Origin: Comamonas sp. Y33R10-2
GTDB lineage: Bacteria > Pseudomonadota > Gammaproteobacteria > Burkholderiales > Burkholderiaceae_C
DNA length: 64,000 nucleotides
Assembly (NCBI RefSeq): GCF_019355935.1
Contig: NZ_CP079925.1
Span: 2,108,001-2,172,000, forward strand
Direction of reading: 5' to 3'
A model generated the notes under the pieces. That model was not told the DNA's origin and did no database searches. It saw only the letters and a list, made by a program, of their open reading frames with translations. Both the position numbers and the translations under genes were made by a program. How positions within the stretch are numbered: the first letter of the stretch is position 1; the number at the start of each line of letters is the position of its first letter. This document shows, in pieces, positions 1 through 9,158 of this stretch.

Positions 1-980
1 CCTGCATTGCTGAGGATGGCTGCAAATTCCGTGACTCGCGCCGAAGGCGAGCGCAACAAGCCTGAAGCGGGAAACGGATTGAACGGAATCAAGTTGAACT
101 TGCACCAATTCTTGCCGTTGCCACGTGCGCGCACCAACTCTATCAGTTGACGCGCATGCTCAGGCTGATCGTTAACGCCGTCGAGCATGCAATATTCAAA
201 AGTCAGGAAGTCGCGCGGTGCGAATTCCAGATAGCGCACGCAAGAATCGAGCAACTCTGCAATCGGGTACTTCTTGTTCAGTGGCACCAAGTTGTCACGC
301 AGCGGATCGTTGGGCGCATGCAGCGACACGGCCAGCGCCACGGCGCAGTCCTGCGACAGGCGGTCCACCATTGGGACCACGCCTGAGGTAGACACCGTCA
401 CGCGGCGGCGCGACATGCCATAAGCATGGTCGTCCAGCATCACGCGCAGCGCAGGCACTAGGGCGCTGTAGTTCTGCAGCGGCTCACCCATGCCCATCAT
501 CACCACGTTGGAGATGATGCGTTCATCCTTGCCCAAGCGCTTGCGCAGCGCATGCTCGGCAAACCACAGCTGAGCGAGAATTTCGCCCGTGGTCAGATTG
601 CGGCTGAAGCCCTGATGCCCGGTCGAGCAAAAGCGGCAACCTACGGCGCAACCTGCCTGAGATGAGACACACAGCGTGCCGCGGTCGTCTTCAGGAATAA
701 AAACAGTTTCAACGGCATTGCCGTCACCCACATCAAACAACCACTTCACGGTGCCGTCGGTCGAGACATGCTCAGACACCACGGGCAAAGCGGTCACATG
801 GGCCCGGCCTTTGAGCTTTTCGCGCAGAGACTTGGCCAGATCAGTCATCTGGTCAAAATCGGATGCGCCACGCTGGTGAATCCAGCGAAACAGCTGCGTT
901 GCACGGAAACGCTTCTCCCCGAGCTGCTCGCAATAAGCGGTCAGTCCTTCGAGGTCAAAATCAAGTAAATTGGTATTCAT
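1..980 (-). CDS. rlmN: 23S rRNA (adenine2503-C2)-methyltransferase RlmN (3' end beyond window)
   Basis: Reading the minus strand from the ATG at 978-980 gives about 326 residues with no stop before the window edge, so the C-terminus is missing. The protein begins [13 protein letters not shown] and carries the radical-SAM cluster motif CAVGCRFC (C-x3-C-x2-C), followed by [11 protein letters not shown] and the MGMGEP motif typical of RlmN. The family uses S-adenosylmethionine both as radical source and as methyl donor to modify A2503 of 23S rRNA and A37 of some tRNAs. The gene lies downstream of ndk on the same strand, a common order in Burkholderiales. The family is about 370-400 residues long, so roughly 50 residues are missing. 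Confidence 0.95.
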   Translation of the reverse strand, partial: MNTNLLDFDLEGLTAYCEQLGEKRFRATQLFRWIHQRGASDFDQMTDLAKSLREKLKGRAHVTALPVVSEHVSTDGTVKWLFDVGDGNAVETVFIPEDDRGTLCVSSQAGCAVGCRFCSTGHQGFSRNLTTGEILAQLWFAEHALRKRLGKDERIISNVVMMGMGEPLQNYSALVPALRVMLDDHAYGMSRRRVTVSTSGVVPMVDRLSQDCAVALAVSLHAPNDPLRDNLVPLNKKYPIAELLDSCVRYLEFAPRDFLTFEYCMLDGVNDQPEHARQLIELVRARGNGKNWCKFNLIPFNPFPASGLLRSPSARVTEFAAILSNA

Positions 981-1112
981 ATCGGCATGTGGCGAGGCGT
1001 CTTGTGAACGAAATGTGCCACGCCGTGGCCAGCAGCTTTAAGGCTGACACCGGCTTTGCAAAAGCGCAAAGCACTGGCGTCAGCGCAAGCATGCTGTAAA
1101 GCTAGCGTGGAA

Positions 1113-1538
1113 TTAACGCGAGTAAACGTTCATGCCGGGGAAGAAGAAAGCGATTTCCACAGCAGCAGTTTCAGCAGCGTCGGAGCCGTGCACGGCGTTA
1201 GCGTCGATGCTATCAGCGAAGTCGGCGCGGATAGTGCCCTTCTCAGCCTTCTTAGGATCGGTAGCGCCCATCAGTTCGCGGTTAGTCAGGATAGCGTTTT
1301 CGCCTTCCAGAGCTTGGATCATCACGGGGCCGGAGATCATGAAGTCCACCAGGTCCTTGAAGAAAGGACGAGCAGCGTGCACAGCGTAGAACTGTTCAGC
1401 TTCGCCACGCGACAGGTGAGCCATCTTGGAGGCCACAACCTTCAGGCCAGCGCCTTCAAAGCGAGCGTAGATTTGACCGATCACGTTCTTTGCAACTGCG
1501 TCGGGCTTGATGATGGAGAGAGTGCGTTCGATTGCCAT
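1113..1538 (-). CDS. ndk: nucleoside diphosphate kinase
   Basis: A 141-residue protein starting [15 protein letters not shown], the normal length for this family. It transfers the gamma phosphate of ATP to nucleoside diphosphates through a phosphohistidine, here the His of NAVHGSD near residue 117. I chose the ATG at 1536-1538 because the family begins exactly there and AGGAAAA precedes it at proper spacing; an upstream in-frame start would add 13 unrelated residues. It lies between rluB (upstream) and rlmN (downstream), all on the minus strand. Confidence 0.97.
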   Translation of the reverse strand: MAIERTLSIIKPDAVAKNVIGQIYARFEGAGLKVVASKMAHLSRGEAEQFYAVHAARPFFKDLVDFMISGPVMIQALEGENAILTNRELMGATDPKKAEKGTIRADFADSIDANAVHGSDAAETAAVEIAFFFPGMNVYSR

Positions 1539-1657
1539 GATGATTTTCCTAATCAGGGTTACTTTGAGTATTTGCAAAAAAGCAAAACACTTGATTTTAG
1601 CGGTGCCTCCATAGACCTTTGAGCCCGGGCACCACTGAAATACTTGCCGCAGCCGAA

Positions 1658-3199
1658 TTAACGACCGCCGCGGCGACCACCGCCGCCGCCACTAGGGCGA
1701 CGCTTGGCGGTTTGACGGGCACGCGAGAGGCTATCGCTGCCGATATAGCTCACTGCGGTGCGCAAAGGATCGGGCTGATTCTGGTTATTGCCAGCACCTT
1801 GCTGCCCACGGCCCATAGCAGCGCTTGAACCCGGACGGGGCACACTTTTGTTGCCACGCGGAGCTTCACGGCCATCGCCAAAAATACCCATAGGTGCGGG
1901 GCGGTTGCCATCCCATTCACCACGGCGCTGACCGCCGCCTTCGCGGCGACCTTGTGGCGCGCGATCGGCATTCGCAGCTGGGCCGCGACCGCCTCGGTTA
2001 TTTGCACCACGAGCGACGGGGTTGACACGCTCAACAGGTGCGCGTTCCTTCATGCCGGCAGCCGACATCAGCGCCTTGATATCGGCCTGATCGAGCTCAA
2101 CCCATGCGCCGCGCTTCAAACCACGGGGCAGCATCATTGCGCCGTAGCGAATACGAATCAGGCGGCTGACAGCGTGGCCCACCGCTTCAAACATGCGGCG
2201 CACTTCGCGGTTGCGGCCTTCAGAGATGGTGACGCGGTACCAGCAGTTGGCACCTTCGCCGCCGCCGTCTTCAATGGCGCCGAAGCTCGCTTCGCCGTCA
2301 TCGAGCTGCACGCCATCAATCAGGCGCTTCTTTTCTTCTTTGTCCAGCGCTCCCAACACGCGGGCTGCGTATTCACGCTCCAGACCGAAGCGGGGATGCA
2401 TCAAATTGTTAGCCAGCTCACCCGAGCTAGTGAACAGCAGCAGGCCTTCGGTGTTCAAGTCCAGACGGCCGACCGATTGCCACTTGCCGTGCTGCAACCT
2501 GGGGAGCTTGCGGAACACGGTGGGGCGGTTTTGCGGATCATCATGCGTCACCACTTCGCCCACGGGCTTGTGATAAGCAATCACGCGAGCCGGTGGTGGA
2601 TCAATGCGAAAGCGAATAGGCTCGCCATTGACTTTGACGATATCGCCAAACTGAACGCGTTGACCCACGTGGGCTGGCTCACCGTTGACCGAAATACGGC
2701 CTTCCAAAATGAGCTTTTCCATCTCCAGGCGCGAGCCCATGCCGGCCTGCGCCAGCACCTTGTGCAGCTTGGGCGAATCGACTTGCGGAGCCAGCACGCG
2801 CTTGATGAGCGCTTCAACACCGTTTTCTTCTTCGTCGTCAAAGTCGCCCGAGATCACATCAGAAAAATCGATGTTCTGGCTTTTGGAGGAATTTTGCACT
2901 TCAGCGCCCTCAGCGCCTTCGTCGACAGCTACAGCATTTGTAGCGCCGTCCAACGACTCTTCGGGTGCTTCCAAGGCTTCAGCGGCCTCAAATGCTGCAG
3001 CGCGTGCTTCTGCGCGCTTGCGCGCCAGCTTGGCTTCAGCAGCAGCCGTTTTCTTCACACCCTGCTTACGGGTTGCGCCGGGCTTAGGCACTTCAGCAAC
3101 AGGCTTGGGCGCGCGGGGCTTGCGGGCCTTCTTGACCTGTTCAATTTCGGGCGAAGCGTCTGTGGCTTCAGGCATCGGGTTCGATGTCTCGTTGTTCAT
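1658..3199 (-). CDS. rluB: RluB-type 23S rRNA pseudouridine synthase with long disordered tails
   Basis: The 513-residue protein has a central catalytic part of about 245 residues: an S4 RNA-binding domain ([14 protein letters not shown], near residue 145) and a pseudouridine synthase domain with [12 protein letters not shown], whose Asp is the catalytic residue. RluB isomerises U2605 of 23S rRNA. About 140 N-terminal residues are rich in Ala, Lys, Pro and acidic residues, and about 115 C-terminal residues are rich in Arg, Gly and Asn and end in a run of GGGG/RRGGR. Both tails are probably disordered and the basic tail could contact RNA. Its ATG overlaps the scpB stop by 4 bp (ATGA), so the two genes are probably translationally coupled. 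Confidence 0.93.
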   Translation of the reverse strand: MNNETSNPMPEATDASPEIEQVKKARKPRAPKPVAEVPKPGATRKQGVKKTAAAEAKLARKRAEARAAAFEAAEALEAPEESLDGATNAVAVDEGAEGAEVQNSSKSQNIDFSDVISGDFDDEEENGVEALIKRVLAPQVDSPKLHKVLAQAGMGSRLEMEKLILEGRISVNGEPAHVGQRVQFGDIVKVNGEPIRFRIDPPPARVIAYHKPVGEVVTHDDPQNRPTVFRKLPRLQHGKWQSVGRLDLNTEGLLLFTSSGELANNLMHPRFGLEREYAARVLGALDKEEKKRLIDGVQLDDGEASFGAIEDGGGEGANCWYRVTISEGRNREVRRMFEAVGHAVSRLIRIRYGAMMLPRGLKRGAWVELDQADIKALMSAAGMKERAPVERVNPVARGANNRGGRGPAANADRAPQGRREGGGQRRGEWDGNRPAPMGIFGDGREAPRGNKSVPRPGSSAAMGRGQQGAGNNQNQPDPLRTAVSYIGSDSLSRARQTAKRRPSGGGGGRRGGR

Positions 3200-4383
3200 T
3201 CCGGTTTTCCTTCGGGGGTAACTTCATCGTCACCCTCCACAATTCGCTCATTTGCTGACTCGGCTTGCATCGCAGCGTTGGCCAGCACAGTGTTCTTGTC
3301 TTCTACGGCCCTGTCTTCAAGAGACTCTTCTTCAGCGCCGTAGTCATCATCGAGAAATGCCTTCAGCCCCACCCACTCAGGTCGGCCAGACTTTTTGGCA
3401 ACCGGCTTTTCCTCAGGCGTCGCCACTTTGACGGGCCTTGCAGGTTTGACCGGCTTAGTCTGGCGGGCTTTCACCGGTTCAGACTCTTCACTCTCTATCG
3501 TTTTTATAGCTGCCTGCGCATGATCCTCTAAGGCTTGAGGCTGATTTGACTCAGACTCCAGCGCATCTAGCTCTGGCAGCTCTTGAGCTTGCTCAGCCTC
3601 TTGCAATGCAGCTGGCGCATCGACGATGACATCAAAGACATCGCCAGACTCACCAACCGCCACAAGCTCAGTCAATGCGTCCGCATCTGCATCTGCATCT
3701 GCATCTGCATCTGCATCTGCATCCACACCTGCAGCCGCATCCACATCTGCACCCGTAGAAGCTTGCTCATTCGCTTCAGCTTCAGCAGCTACTTCTGCGC
3801 TCTCCCCCTCTTGCCCACCCTCTTTTTCACCCGCTTCGCCATCCAAGGCCTTGAACAGGCTTTGCTGAGCTTGAGTTTCCTCGAGCATCGGCAGCTGATC
3901 GAGCGACTGCAAGCCCAAGTCATCCAAAAACTGGCGCGTCGTCGCAAACAGCGCAGGCCGGCCCACGGTTTCCCGGTGACCAATGACTTCAATCCAGCCA
4001 CGGTCTTCCAGTTGCTTAATCAGCAAGCTGTTGACCGTGACGCCGCGAATGTCTTCAATATCGCCACGAGTGACCGGCTGACGGTAGGCAATGATGGCCA
4101 GTGTCTCCAGCGTTGCACGCGTGTACTTGGGCGGCTTTTCGGGGTGTAACTTATCCAGATACACCCGCATCTCAGGGCGACTTTGGAAACGCCAGCCTGA
4201 AGCCACCTGCACCAGTTCTACGCCTTTGAGGGCCCAGTCCTTTTGCAAGTCCAGCAGCAAATCCTTAACCGTGTCCGAGCCCAGCACATCATCAAAAAGT
4301 GAGCGCATATCCCGCAGCGTTACGGGCTGCGAGGCACAAATCAATGCTGTTTCAAGAACCCGCTTGGCATCAACCGTATTCAT
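3196..4383 (-). CDS. scpB: segregation and condensation protein ScpB with acidic repeat tail
   Basis: The first 180 residues form the tandem winged-helix ScpB fold ([18 protein letters not shown], then [20 protein letters not shown] and [15 protein letters not shown]). ScpB dimerises and joins ScpA and Smc in the bacterial condensin. The family is usually 180-300 residues; this protein has 395 because of a long acidic linker. Within it lies an Asp-Ala repeat of eight units, encoded mostly by six perfect GCATCT hexamers on the plus strand, and a stretch resembling a Comamonadaceae interspersed repeat. The gene overlaps rluB by 4 bp. The core identification is firm; the tail has no assigned role. 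Confidence 0.93.
   Translation of the reverse strand: MNTVDAKRVLETALICASQPVTLRDMRSLFDDVLGSDTVKDLLLDLQKDWALKGVELVQVASGWRFQSRPEMRVYLDKLHPEKPPKYTRATLETLAIIAYRQPVTRGDIEDIRGVTVNSLLIKQLEDRGWIEVIGHRETVGRPALFATTRQFLDDLGLQSLDQLPMLEETQAQQSLFKALDGEAGEKEGGQEGESAEVAAEAEANEQASTGADVDAAAGVDADADADADADADADALTELVAVGESGDVFDVIVDAPAALQEAEQAQELPELDALESESNQPQALEDHAQAAIKTIESEESEPVKARQTKPVKPARPVKVATPEEKPVAKKSGRPEWVGLKAFLDDDYGAEEESLEDRAVEDKNTVLANAAMQAESANERIVEGDDEVTPEGKPE
3683..3724. repeat. GCATCT hexanucleotide repeat inside scpB
   Basis: Six perfect copies of GCATCT stand head to tail from 3683 to 3718, followed by one variant copy, GCATCC. On the coding strand they read as alternating Asp and Ala codons. Gain or loss of units would keep the frame and only change the linker length. 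Confidence 0.9.
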
Positions 4384-4481
4384 GGGCGCAGCGTTTCGGG
4401 AGCGGCTGCCGCACCAAGAGCGGTGGGTGGCCTGTTTCTAAGAAGAGAGGAAGCGCCCCATTGGTGCCATGCGAGTGATGG

Positions 4482-5558
4482 TCAGAGGCTTTCCCCAGCA
4501 TTGTAACGCAGAGCCCATAAATCCAGTGCGCTAGCCATGTCTTGTGGCAGCGGCGCGTGCAGCACCAGTGGTTTTTGGCTCACAGGGTGCTCAAAAGCCA
4601 ATCTGAATGCATGCAAAGCCTGACGCTCCAACCCTCCTTCGGGGTGGCCGCCATACAGCGTATCCGCGACCAAGGAGTGACCCAGCGACGCCATATGCAC
4701 CCGAATCTGGTGTGTGCGCCCCGTGTGCAAGGTGCAACGCACCAAACAATGCAGCGCATCACCATCGATCAAGTCAAAGTCCGTACGGGCCAGCTTGCCG
4801 GCGTGCAAGCTCATATCGACCACGGCCATACGCAAGCGGTTACGCGGATCACGACCAATAGGCGCACTCACTTCGCGGTGCTTGCGACTGCCCCAATCTT
4901 TGTGTGCAATCGCCAAATACTGGCGGCTCACATCACGGGCTGCAATCATTTTGATGAGCGCATCCATGGTGCTGCGGTTGCGCGCCACCACCATCAGGCC
5001 ACTGGTGTCTTTATCGAGCCGATGAACAATGCCCGCACGCGGCACATGGCGCGCTTTTTCATCGCGGGCCAGCAAGCCATTAAGAAGCGTCCCCGTCCAG
5101 TTGCCAGGCGCCGGGTGTACGACCAAACCGGCAGGCTTGTTGATGACCAGCAGATCGTCGTCTTCATAGACCACCTGCAAATCCATTGCTTCAGGCTGGA
5201 AAGCCATGCTCTGCTGGGTGGGCCGCATTTCCACACGCAGCTGATCGCCAAAGCTGACTTTGGCCGAGGGCTTGCTCAAAACCTTGCCGTTAAGCGTGAC
5301 TGCGCCATCGGCCAGCAGTTGCTGCAGATAGCTGCGCGAAAACTCAGACACGCCCAGCGCCAGTACCTTATCGGCACGCTGGCCATGGTGCTCGGTGGTG
5401 GCAGTCAACTCTCGGTGCTCAACTTCTGCACCGGAGATCAGGTCTTCGGCGGCTTCGTCCCAGCTTTGCTCTGGGGCATCAGAAGGAACAAGCCCCTGCG
5501 GGGCAGGGGCTTGTTCGATAGTTGCAGCTTGCGCAGTTTGTTTGCGTTGCGATGCCAT
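4482..5558 (-). CDS. rluD: 23S rRNA pseudouridine(1911/1915/1917) synthase RluD
   Basis: The 358-residue protein has an N-terminal S4 domain (RADKVLALGVSEFSRSYLQQ, from about residue 61) and an RluA-family catalytic domain. The signature HRLDKDTSGLMVVA contains the catalytic Asp, and RTHQIRVHMASLGHSL is the second conserved block. RluD makes three pseudouridines in helix 69 of 23S rRNA. About 55 N-terminal residues are poorly conserved and low-complexity. The gene begins only 3 bp after the nlpD stop, so they are probably cotranscribed. Confidence 0.95.
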   Translation of the reverse strand: MASQRKQTAQAATIEQAPAPQGLVPSDAPEQSWDEAAEDLISGAEVEHRELTATTEHHGQRADKVLALGVSEFSRSYLQQLLADGAVTLNGKVLSKPSAKVSFGDQLRVEMRPTQQSMAFQPEAMDLQVVYEDDDLLVINKPAGLVVHPAPGNWTGTLLNGLLARDEKARHVPRAGIVHRLDKDTSGLMVVARNRSTMDALIKMIAARDVSRQYLAIAHKDWGSRKHREVSAPIGRDPRNRLRMAVVDMSLHAGKLARTDFDLIDGDALHCLVRCTLHTGRTHQIRVHMASLGHSLVADTLYGGHPEGGLERQALHAFRLAFEHPVSQKPLVLHAPLPQDMASALDLWALRYNAGESL

Positions 5559-5561
5559 CGC

Positions 5562-6413
5562 TTAACGAGAGGGCAGGTAACGCGAAGGATCGACAGGTTT
5601 GCCCTGGCGACGCACTTCAAAGTGCAGCTTGACGCGATCCGCATCGGTGCTGCCCATTTCGGCAATTTTCTGACCCTTCTTCACGGACTGATCTTCCTTA
5701 ACCAGCAAAGACTGGTTGTGGGCATAGGCCGTCAGATAGGTGTTGTTGTGCTTCAAGATGATCAGGTTGCCGTAACCACGCAAGCCAGCGCCGGCATACA
5801 CCACACGGCCGTCAGCAGCAGCGATCACAGGGTCACCCGCTTTACCGCTGATGTCATAACCCTTGTTGCGCTGCTCATCAAAGCCAGCAATCAGCGAACC
5901 ACTGGCAGGCCAGATGAAGTTGACAGCATCAGCACCCGAGGCTGCTGGTGCGCTGCTTGGGGGCGCCGAGGGCACAGGCGTTGCTGTTGCGGCTGGTGCT
6001 GTTGGTGTCGTTGCAGCGCCACCACCAACCACCACAGGAGCCACGGTGCGACCCGAGCCAGTCGAGGTTGATGCCACTGACGCATCGCGCCCAGGCGGCA
6101 CTACGCGCACGACTTGACCGACTTCGATTGCATTGGGGTTGTCCAGATTGCTCCAGCGGGCAATGTCTTTCCAGCTCTGACCATGCTCCAAGCCCACGCG
6201 AATCAGCGTGTCACCGGGCTTGATGGTGTAGTAACCAGGCTTGCCCGCATTTTCTGCACCGGGCAGAGATTTGACGTCCACAGTCGAAGAGGCGGAAGAC
6301 GACTGTCCGCGATCTTCCACAGGAGCCCTGTTTGCCTGAGTAGAGCAACCGGCGAGGATGACACCTGCCAGCACTGCCGATCCCAATGCACCAAGACTTC
6401 GCGATACCAACAT
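5562..6413 (-). CDS. nlpD: NlpD-like lipoprotein with LysM and degenerate LytM domain
   Basis: The 283-residue protein has a lipoprotein signal (VLAGVILAGC, lipid-modified Cys at residue 23), a LysM peptidoglycan-binding domain (YYTIKPGDTLIRVGLEHG, near residues 61-105), a Pro/Ala-rich linker and a C-terminal LytM (M23) domain. The first zinc-binding His of active M23 enzymes is replaced, since NKGYDIS stands where H-x3-D is expected, while HFEVR remains. In E. coli NlpD the LytM domain is likewise inactive and activates amidase AmiC during septum splitting, and the same role is inferred here. AAGGGA precedes the ATG. It sits between pcm-surE and rluD; pcm-nlpD linkage is common in proteobacteria. 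Confidence 0.93.
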   Translation of the reverse strand: MLVSRSLGALGSAVLAGVILAGCSTQANRAPVEDRGQSSSASSTVDVKSLPGAENAGKPGYYTIKPGDTLIRVGLEHGQSWKDIARWSNLDNPNAIEVGQVVRVVPPGRDASVASTSTGSGRTVAPVVVGGGAATTPTAPAATATPVPSAPPSSAPAASGADAVNFIWPASGSLIAGFDEQRNKGYDISGKAGDPVIAAADGRVVYAGAGLRGYGNLIILKHNNTYLTAYAHNQSLLVKEDQSVKKGQKIAEMGSTDADRVKLHFEVRRQGKPVDPSRYLPSR

Positions 6414-6426
6414 AAGCTATTCCCTT

Positions 6427-7221
6427 TTAGGCTATCCCCGATTTTAGAGGGACAAAGTTAACTGCTTCCAGAACTGTTTGTGTAAACCCGTGTGAACTCT
6501 TGTCAATCACCAGCAGCGCTTGCTTACCCGAGCCTACGACGACGGGGGCAACAAGGCGCCCGCCTACAGCCAATTGTTCACACCAAGCTTGTGGCACAGC
6601 TTCTCCGCCAGCCGCACAGATAATGCCGGCATAAGGCGCCCCGCTGGCAAAACCCACCATTCCATCACCCAAAATCAAGTGAACATTCGATAAACGCATG
6701 GGGCGCAAATTACTGCGCGCTTTCTCGTGCAGGCCGCGCAAACGCTCTATCGAATAAACCTCTTTGGTCACCATAGCCAGCACAGCGGCCTGATAGCCAC
6801 AGCCTGTGCCAACTTCCAGCACCCGGCCCTGCCCACTTCTGGCGGCATCAGAGTCCAACAATAGCTCAATCATCCGCGCCACAACACTGGGCTTGGAGAT
6901 GGTCTGAGCCAGACCAATCGGCAAGCTGGTGTCTTCATAGGCCTGATTGACCAAGGCACTATCCACAAACCGGTGGCGCTCCACGGTGGCCATGGCGTGC
7001 AACACCGCAGGGTTGCTAACGCCTGCAGCAGCGATGCGCTGGACCATTCGCGCACGCACCGCTGATGAGTCAAGCCCCACACCCACTGGCGAGGCTGATA
7101 CACCCAAGGGGTAGATAGACTTAGGAGCAGGCGAGCGCGCAGCGCTAGAGCCTGTTTGCACCGAGGTCTGCACGGAGCGGGCAATCCAGCCCGGAACTTG
7201 GGGCGAACGGCGTTCAGTCAC
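6427..7221 (-). CDS. pcm: protein-L-isoaspartate O-methyltransferase
   Basis: The 264-residue protein contains the SAM-binding motif VLEVGTGCGYQAAVLA and RHRFVDSALVNQAYEDTSLP, both typical of PCMT. The enzyme methylates abnormal isoaspartyl residues and so starts their repair. The start is a GTG overlapping the surE stop by 4 bp (GTGA), which indicates translational coupling. About 60 N-terminal residues precede the usual family start and may be an extension or a late-start artefact. The surE-pcm-nlpD order is a classical stationary-phase survival cluster. Confidence 0.94.
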   Translation of the reverse strand: MTERRSPQVPGWIARSVQTSVQTGSSAARSPAPKSIYPLGVSASPVGVGLDSSAVRARMVQRIAAAGVSNPAVLHAMATVERHRFVDSALVNQAYEDTSLPIGLAQTISKPSVVARMIELLLDSDAARSGQGRVLEVGTGCGYQAAVLAMVTKEVYSIERLRGLHEKARSNLRPMRLSNVHLILGDGMVGFASGAPYAGIICAAGGEAVPQAWCEQLAVGGRLVAPVVVGSGKQALLVIDKSSHGFTQTVLEAVNFVPLKSGIA

Positions 7222-7985
7222 GAAGCCGCACCTGTCAGTTTGCTAGCCGTCTGCGCCCAATAACCCAAACTATCGTGATCCGTTAAATCCACTTTCAGCG
7301 GCGTCATCGCCACATGGCCATGAGCCGTGGCGTGAAAGTCCGTGCCTTCTGAATCATCCTTGGCAGCGCCTGCACTGCCAATCCAGTACATGGTCTCGCC
7401 ACGCGGGCTTTGCTGAACAATAGCTTGCTCTGCCGAGTGGCGACGGCCTAATCTGCACAATTTGACGCTCTTGATCGCATCCAGCGGCATATTGGGAATG
7501 TTCACGTTCAGCAGCCAAGGTGACGTGCCTATGAGCTGCTGCGACTGCATGTCCAGCACCATCTGGCGGGCCTTGGCGGCAGCGGCTTCAATTTCCCCCC
7601 ACCCCTTATCAACCTGCGAGAAGGCGATGGAGGGAATGCCGAACAAAAAACCTTCCATGGCCGCGCCCACAGTGCCTGAGTAAATGGTGTCGTCCCCCAT
7701 ATTGGCGCCGTTGTTGATGCCGGAGACCACCAAGTCAGGTCGGTAGCCCAACAAGCCCGTCAGCGCGATATGCACGCAATCGGCAGGCGTGCCATTCACA
7801 TAGCGAAAGCCGTTATAGGCCTTGTGTACATAAAGCGGCGCGTTCAGCGTCAGGGCGTTGGACTTGGCGCTGTTGTTGTGCTCAGGCGCCACCACTTCAA
7901 CGTCTGCCACGGTGCGCAGGGCATCGTGCAAAGCCACGATACCGGGGGCCTGAAAGCCGTCGTCATTGCAAATAAGAATCTTCAT
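7218..7985 (-). CDS. surE: 5'/3'-nucleotidase SurE
   Basis: The 255-residue protein starts MKILICNDDGFQAPGI; the NDD motif is the metal-binding signature of the family. SGINNGANMGDDTIYSGTVG and GTPADCVHIAL are further conserved blocks. SurE hydrolyses nucleoside monophosphates and short polyphosphates. I chose the ATG at 7983-7985 because family members begin at this MKIL; a GTG three codons upstream is also possible. The stop overlaps the pcm start. Confidence 0.95.
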   Translation of the reverse strand: MKILICNDDGFQAPGIVALHDALRTVADVEVVAPEHNNSAKSNALTLNAPLYVHKAYNGFRYVNGTPADCVHIALTGLLGYRPDLVVSGINNGANMGDDTIYSGTVGAAMEGFLFGIPSIAFSQVDKGWGEIEAAAAKARQMVLDMQSQQLIGTSPWLLNVNIPNMPLDAIKSVKLCRLGRRHSAEQAIVQQSPRGETMYWIGSAGAAKDDSEGTDFHATAHGHVAMTPLKVDLTDHDSLGYWAQTASKLTGAAS

Positions 7986-8110
7986 GGATGGCACGGATTG
8001 TAGGGCGCTCCAAGGTCACGGCAGAGACACGCTGCATCCGCACCACACTTCTATCATCAGAGCGCCTTTTACCCCCAGAAGACCGACTCTAAAGATCAGG
8101 AGACATTCCC

Positions 8111-9088
8111 ATGCACGCTTGGCTTTGCACCACCCCCACCGGCGTTGAGACTTTGCAGTGGACCGAGCAGCCAACACCCCAGCCCGGCCCCGGTCAGGTG
8201 CTGCTGGAAGTCAAGGCGGCCAGCCTGAATTTTCCGGACCTGCTGATTGTGCAGAACAAATACCAGATCAAGCCCCCGCTGCCCTTTGTGCCCGGGTCAG
8301 AGTACGCGGGCGTGGTGCAGGCCGTGGGCGACGGCGTCAAGCACCTGAAGGTGGGTCAACATGTGGCCTGCCTGTCTGGCACCGGCGGTTTCGCTACACA
8401 TACGCTAGCGCCTGCTGCTTTATGCATGCCGATTCCCGCCGAATTTCCCTTTGTAGACGCCGCCGCATTCATCATGACCTATGCCACCAGCCACCATGCG
8501 CTGATAGATCGCGCTCAACTCAAGGCAGATGAGACCGTACTGGTGCTGGGCGCAGCGGGCGGTGTGGGCACTGCCGCCATCCAGATTGCCAAAGCCGCCG
8601 GTGCCCGCGTAATTGCCGCAGCATCCACCGACGAAAAATGCGCGCTGTGCAAGGCTCAGGGGGCCGACGCGACAATCAATTACAGCCAGGGCGATCTGCG
8701 CGAAGCCATCAAGGCCGCTACCGACGGCAAAGGCCCCGACATCATTTACGACCCCGTAGGTGGTGACTTTGCCGAGCCCGCGTTTCGCTCCATTGCCTGG
8801 CGGGGGCGCTATCTCATCGTCGGTTTTGCCTCGGGCCCTATTCCTTCGCTGCCGCTCAATCTAGCGCTGCTCAAGGGTGCATCGCTGGTCGGCGTCTTCT
8901 GGGGCGACTTTGCCAAGCGCGAGCCGAAGAACAACGCTGCCATGATGCAGGAGCTGGCCCAGTGGTATGCCCAAGGCAAGATCAAGCCGGTGATTGACCG
9001 CACCATGCCCATGAGCGAGCTGTTTGCCGCCTATGCACGCATGGGCTCGCGCCAGGTGCAAGGCAAGCTGGTCATGGTCAACGTGTAA
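8111..9088 (+). CDS. NADPH:quinone oxidoreductase-like MDR-family protein
   Basis: The 325-residue protein is a medium-chain dehydrogenase/reductase without zinc ligands. The N-terminal GroES-like domain includes LNFPDLLIVQNKYQ and PFVPGSEYAGVV. The Rossmann domain has VLVLGAAGGVGTAAIQIAKAAGA for NADP(H) binding. Members reduce quinones or activated enones or act as acyl-chain reductases; the substrate cannot be read from the sequence. GGAGA stands 7 bp before the ATG. It is transcribed away from surE, so a promoter should lie in 7990-8110. Confidence 0.9.
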   Translation: MHAWLCTTPTGVETLQWTEQPTPQPGPGQVLLEVKAASLNFPDLLIVQNKYQIKPPLPFVPGSEYAGVVQAVGDGVKHLKVGQHVACLSGTGGFATHTLAPAALCMPIPAEFPFVDAAAFIMTYATSHHALIDRAQLKADETVLVLGAAGGVGTAAIQIAKAAGARVIAAASTDEKCALCKAQGADATINYSQGDLREAIKAATDGKGPDIIYDPVGGDFAEPAFRSIAWRGRYLIVGFASGPIPSLPLNLALLKGASLVGVFWGDFAKREPKNNAAMMQELAQWYAQGKIKPVIDRTMPMSELFAAYARMGSRQVQGKLVMVNV

Positions 9089-9158
9089 AGCGGGGATCTC
9101 GCGTGCCAAAAGTCAGCCGCAGACGGCATACTCTGGCTGACATTTTCACGGCCACCCC

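Noticed and set aside
1952..3343. A 463-codon plus-strand frame opposite rluB
   Set aside because: It lies fully on the complementary strand of rluB and its overlap with scpB; no domain is recognisable.
3683..3724. The GCATCT repeat as a phase-variation switch
   Set aside because: The unit is 6 bp, so changes never shift the scpB frame; only linker length could vary.
4542..6071. A 509-codon plus-strand frame opposite rluD and nlpD
   Set aside because: It spans two well-supported minus-strand genes and has shadow-type composition.
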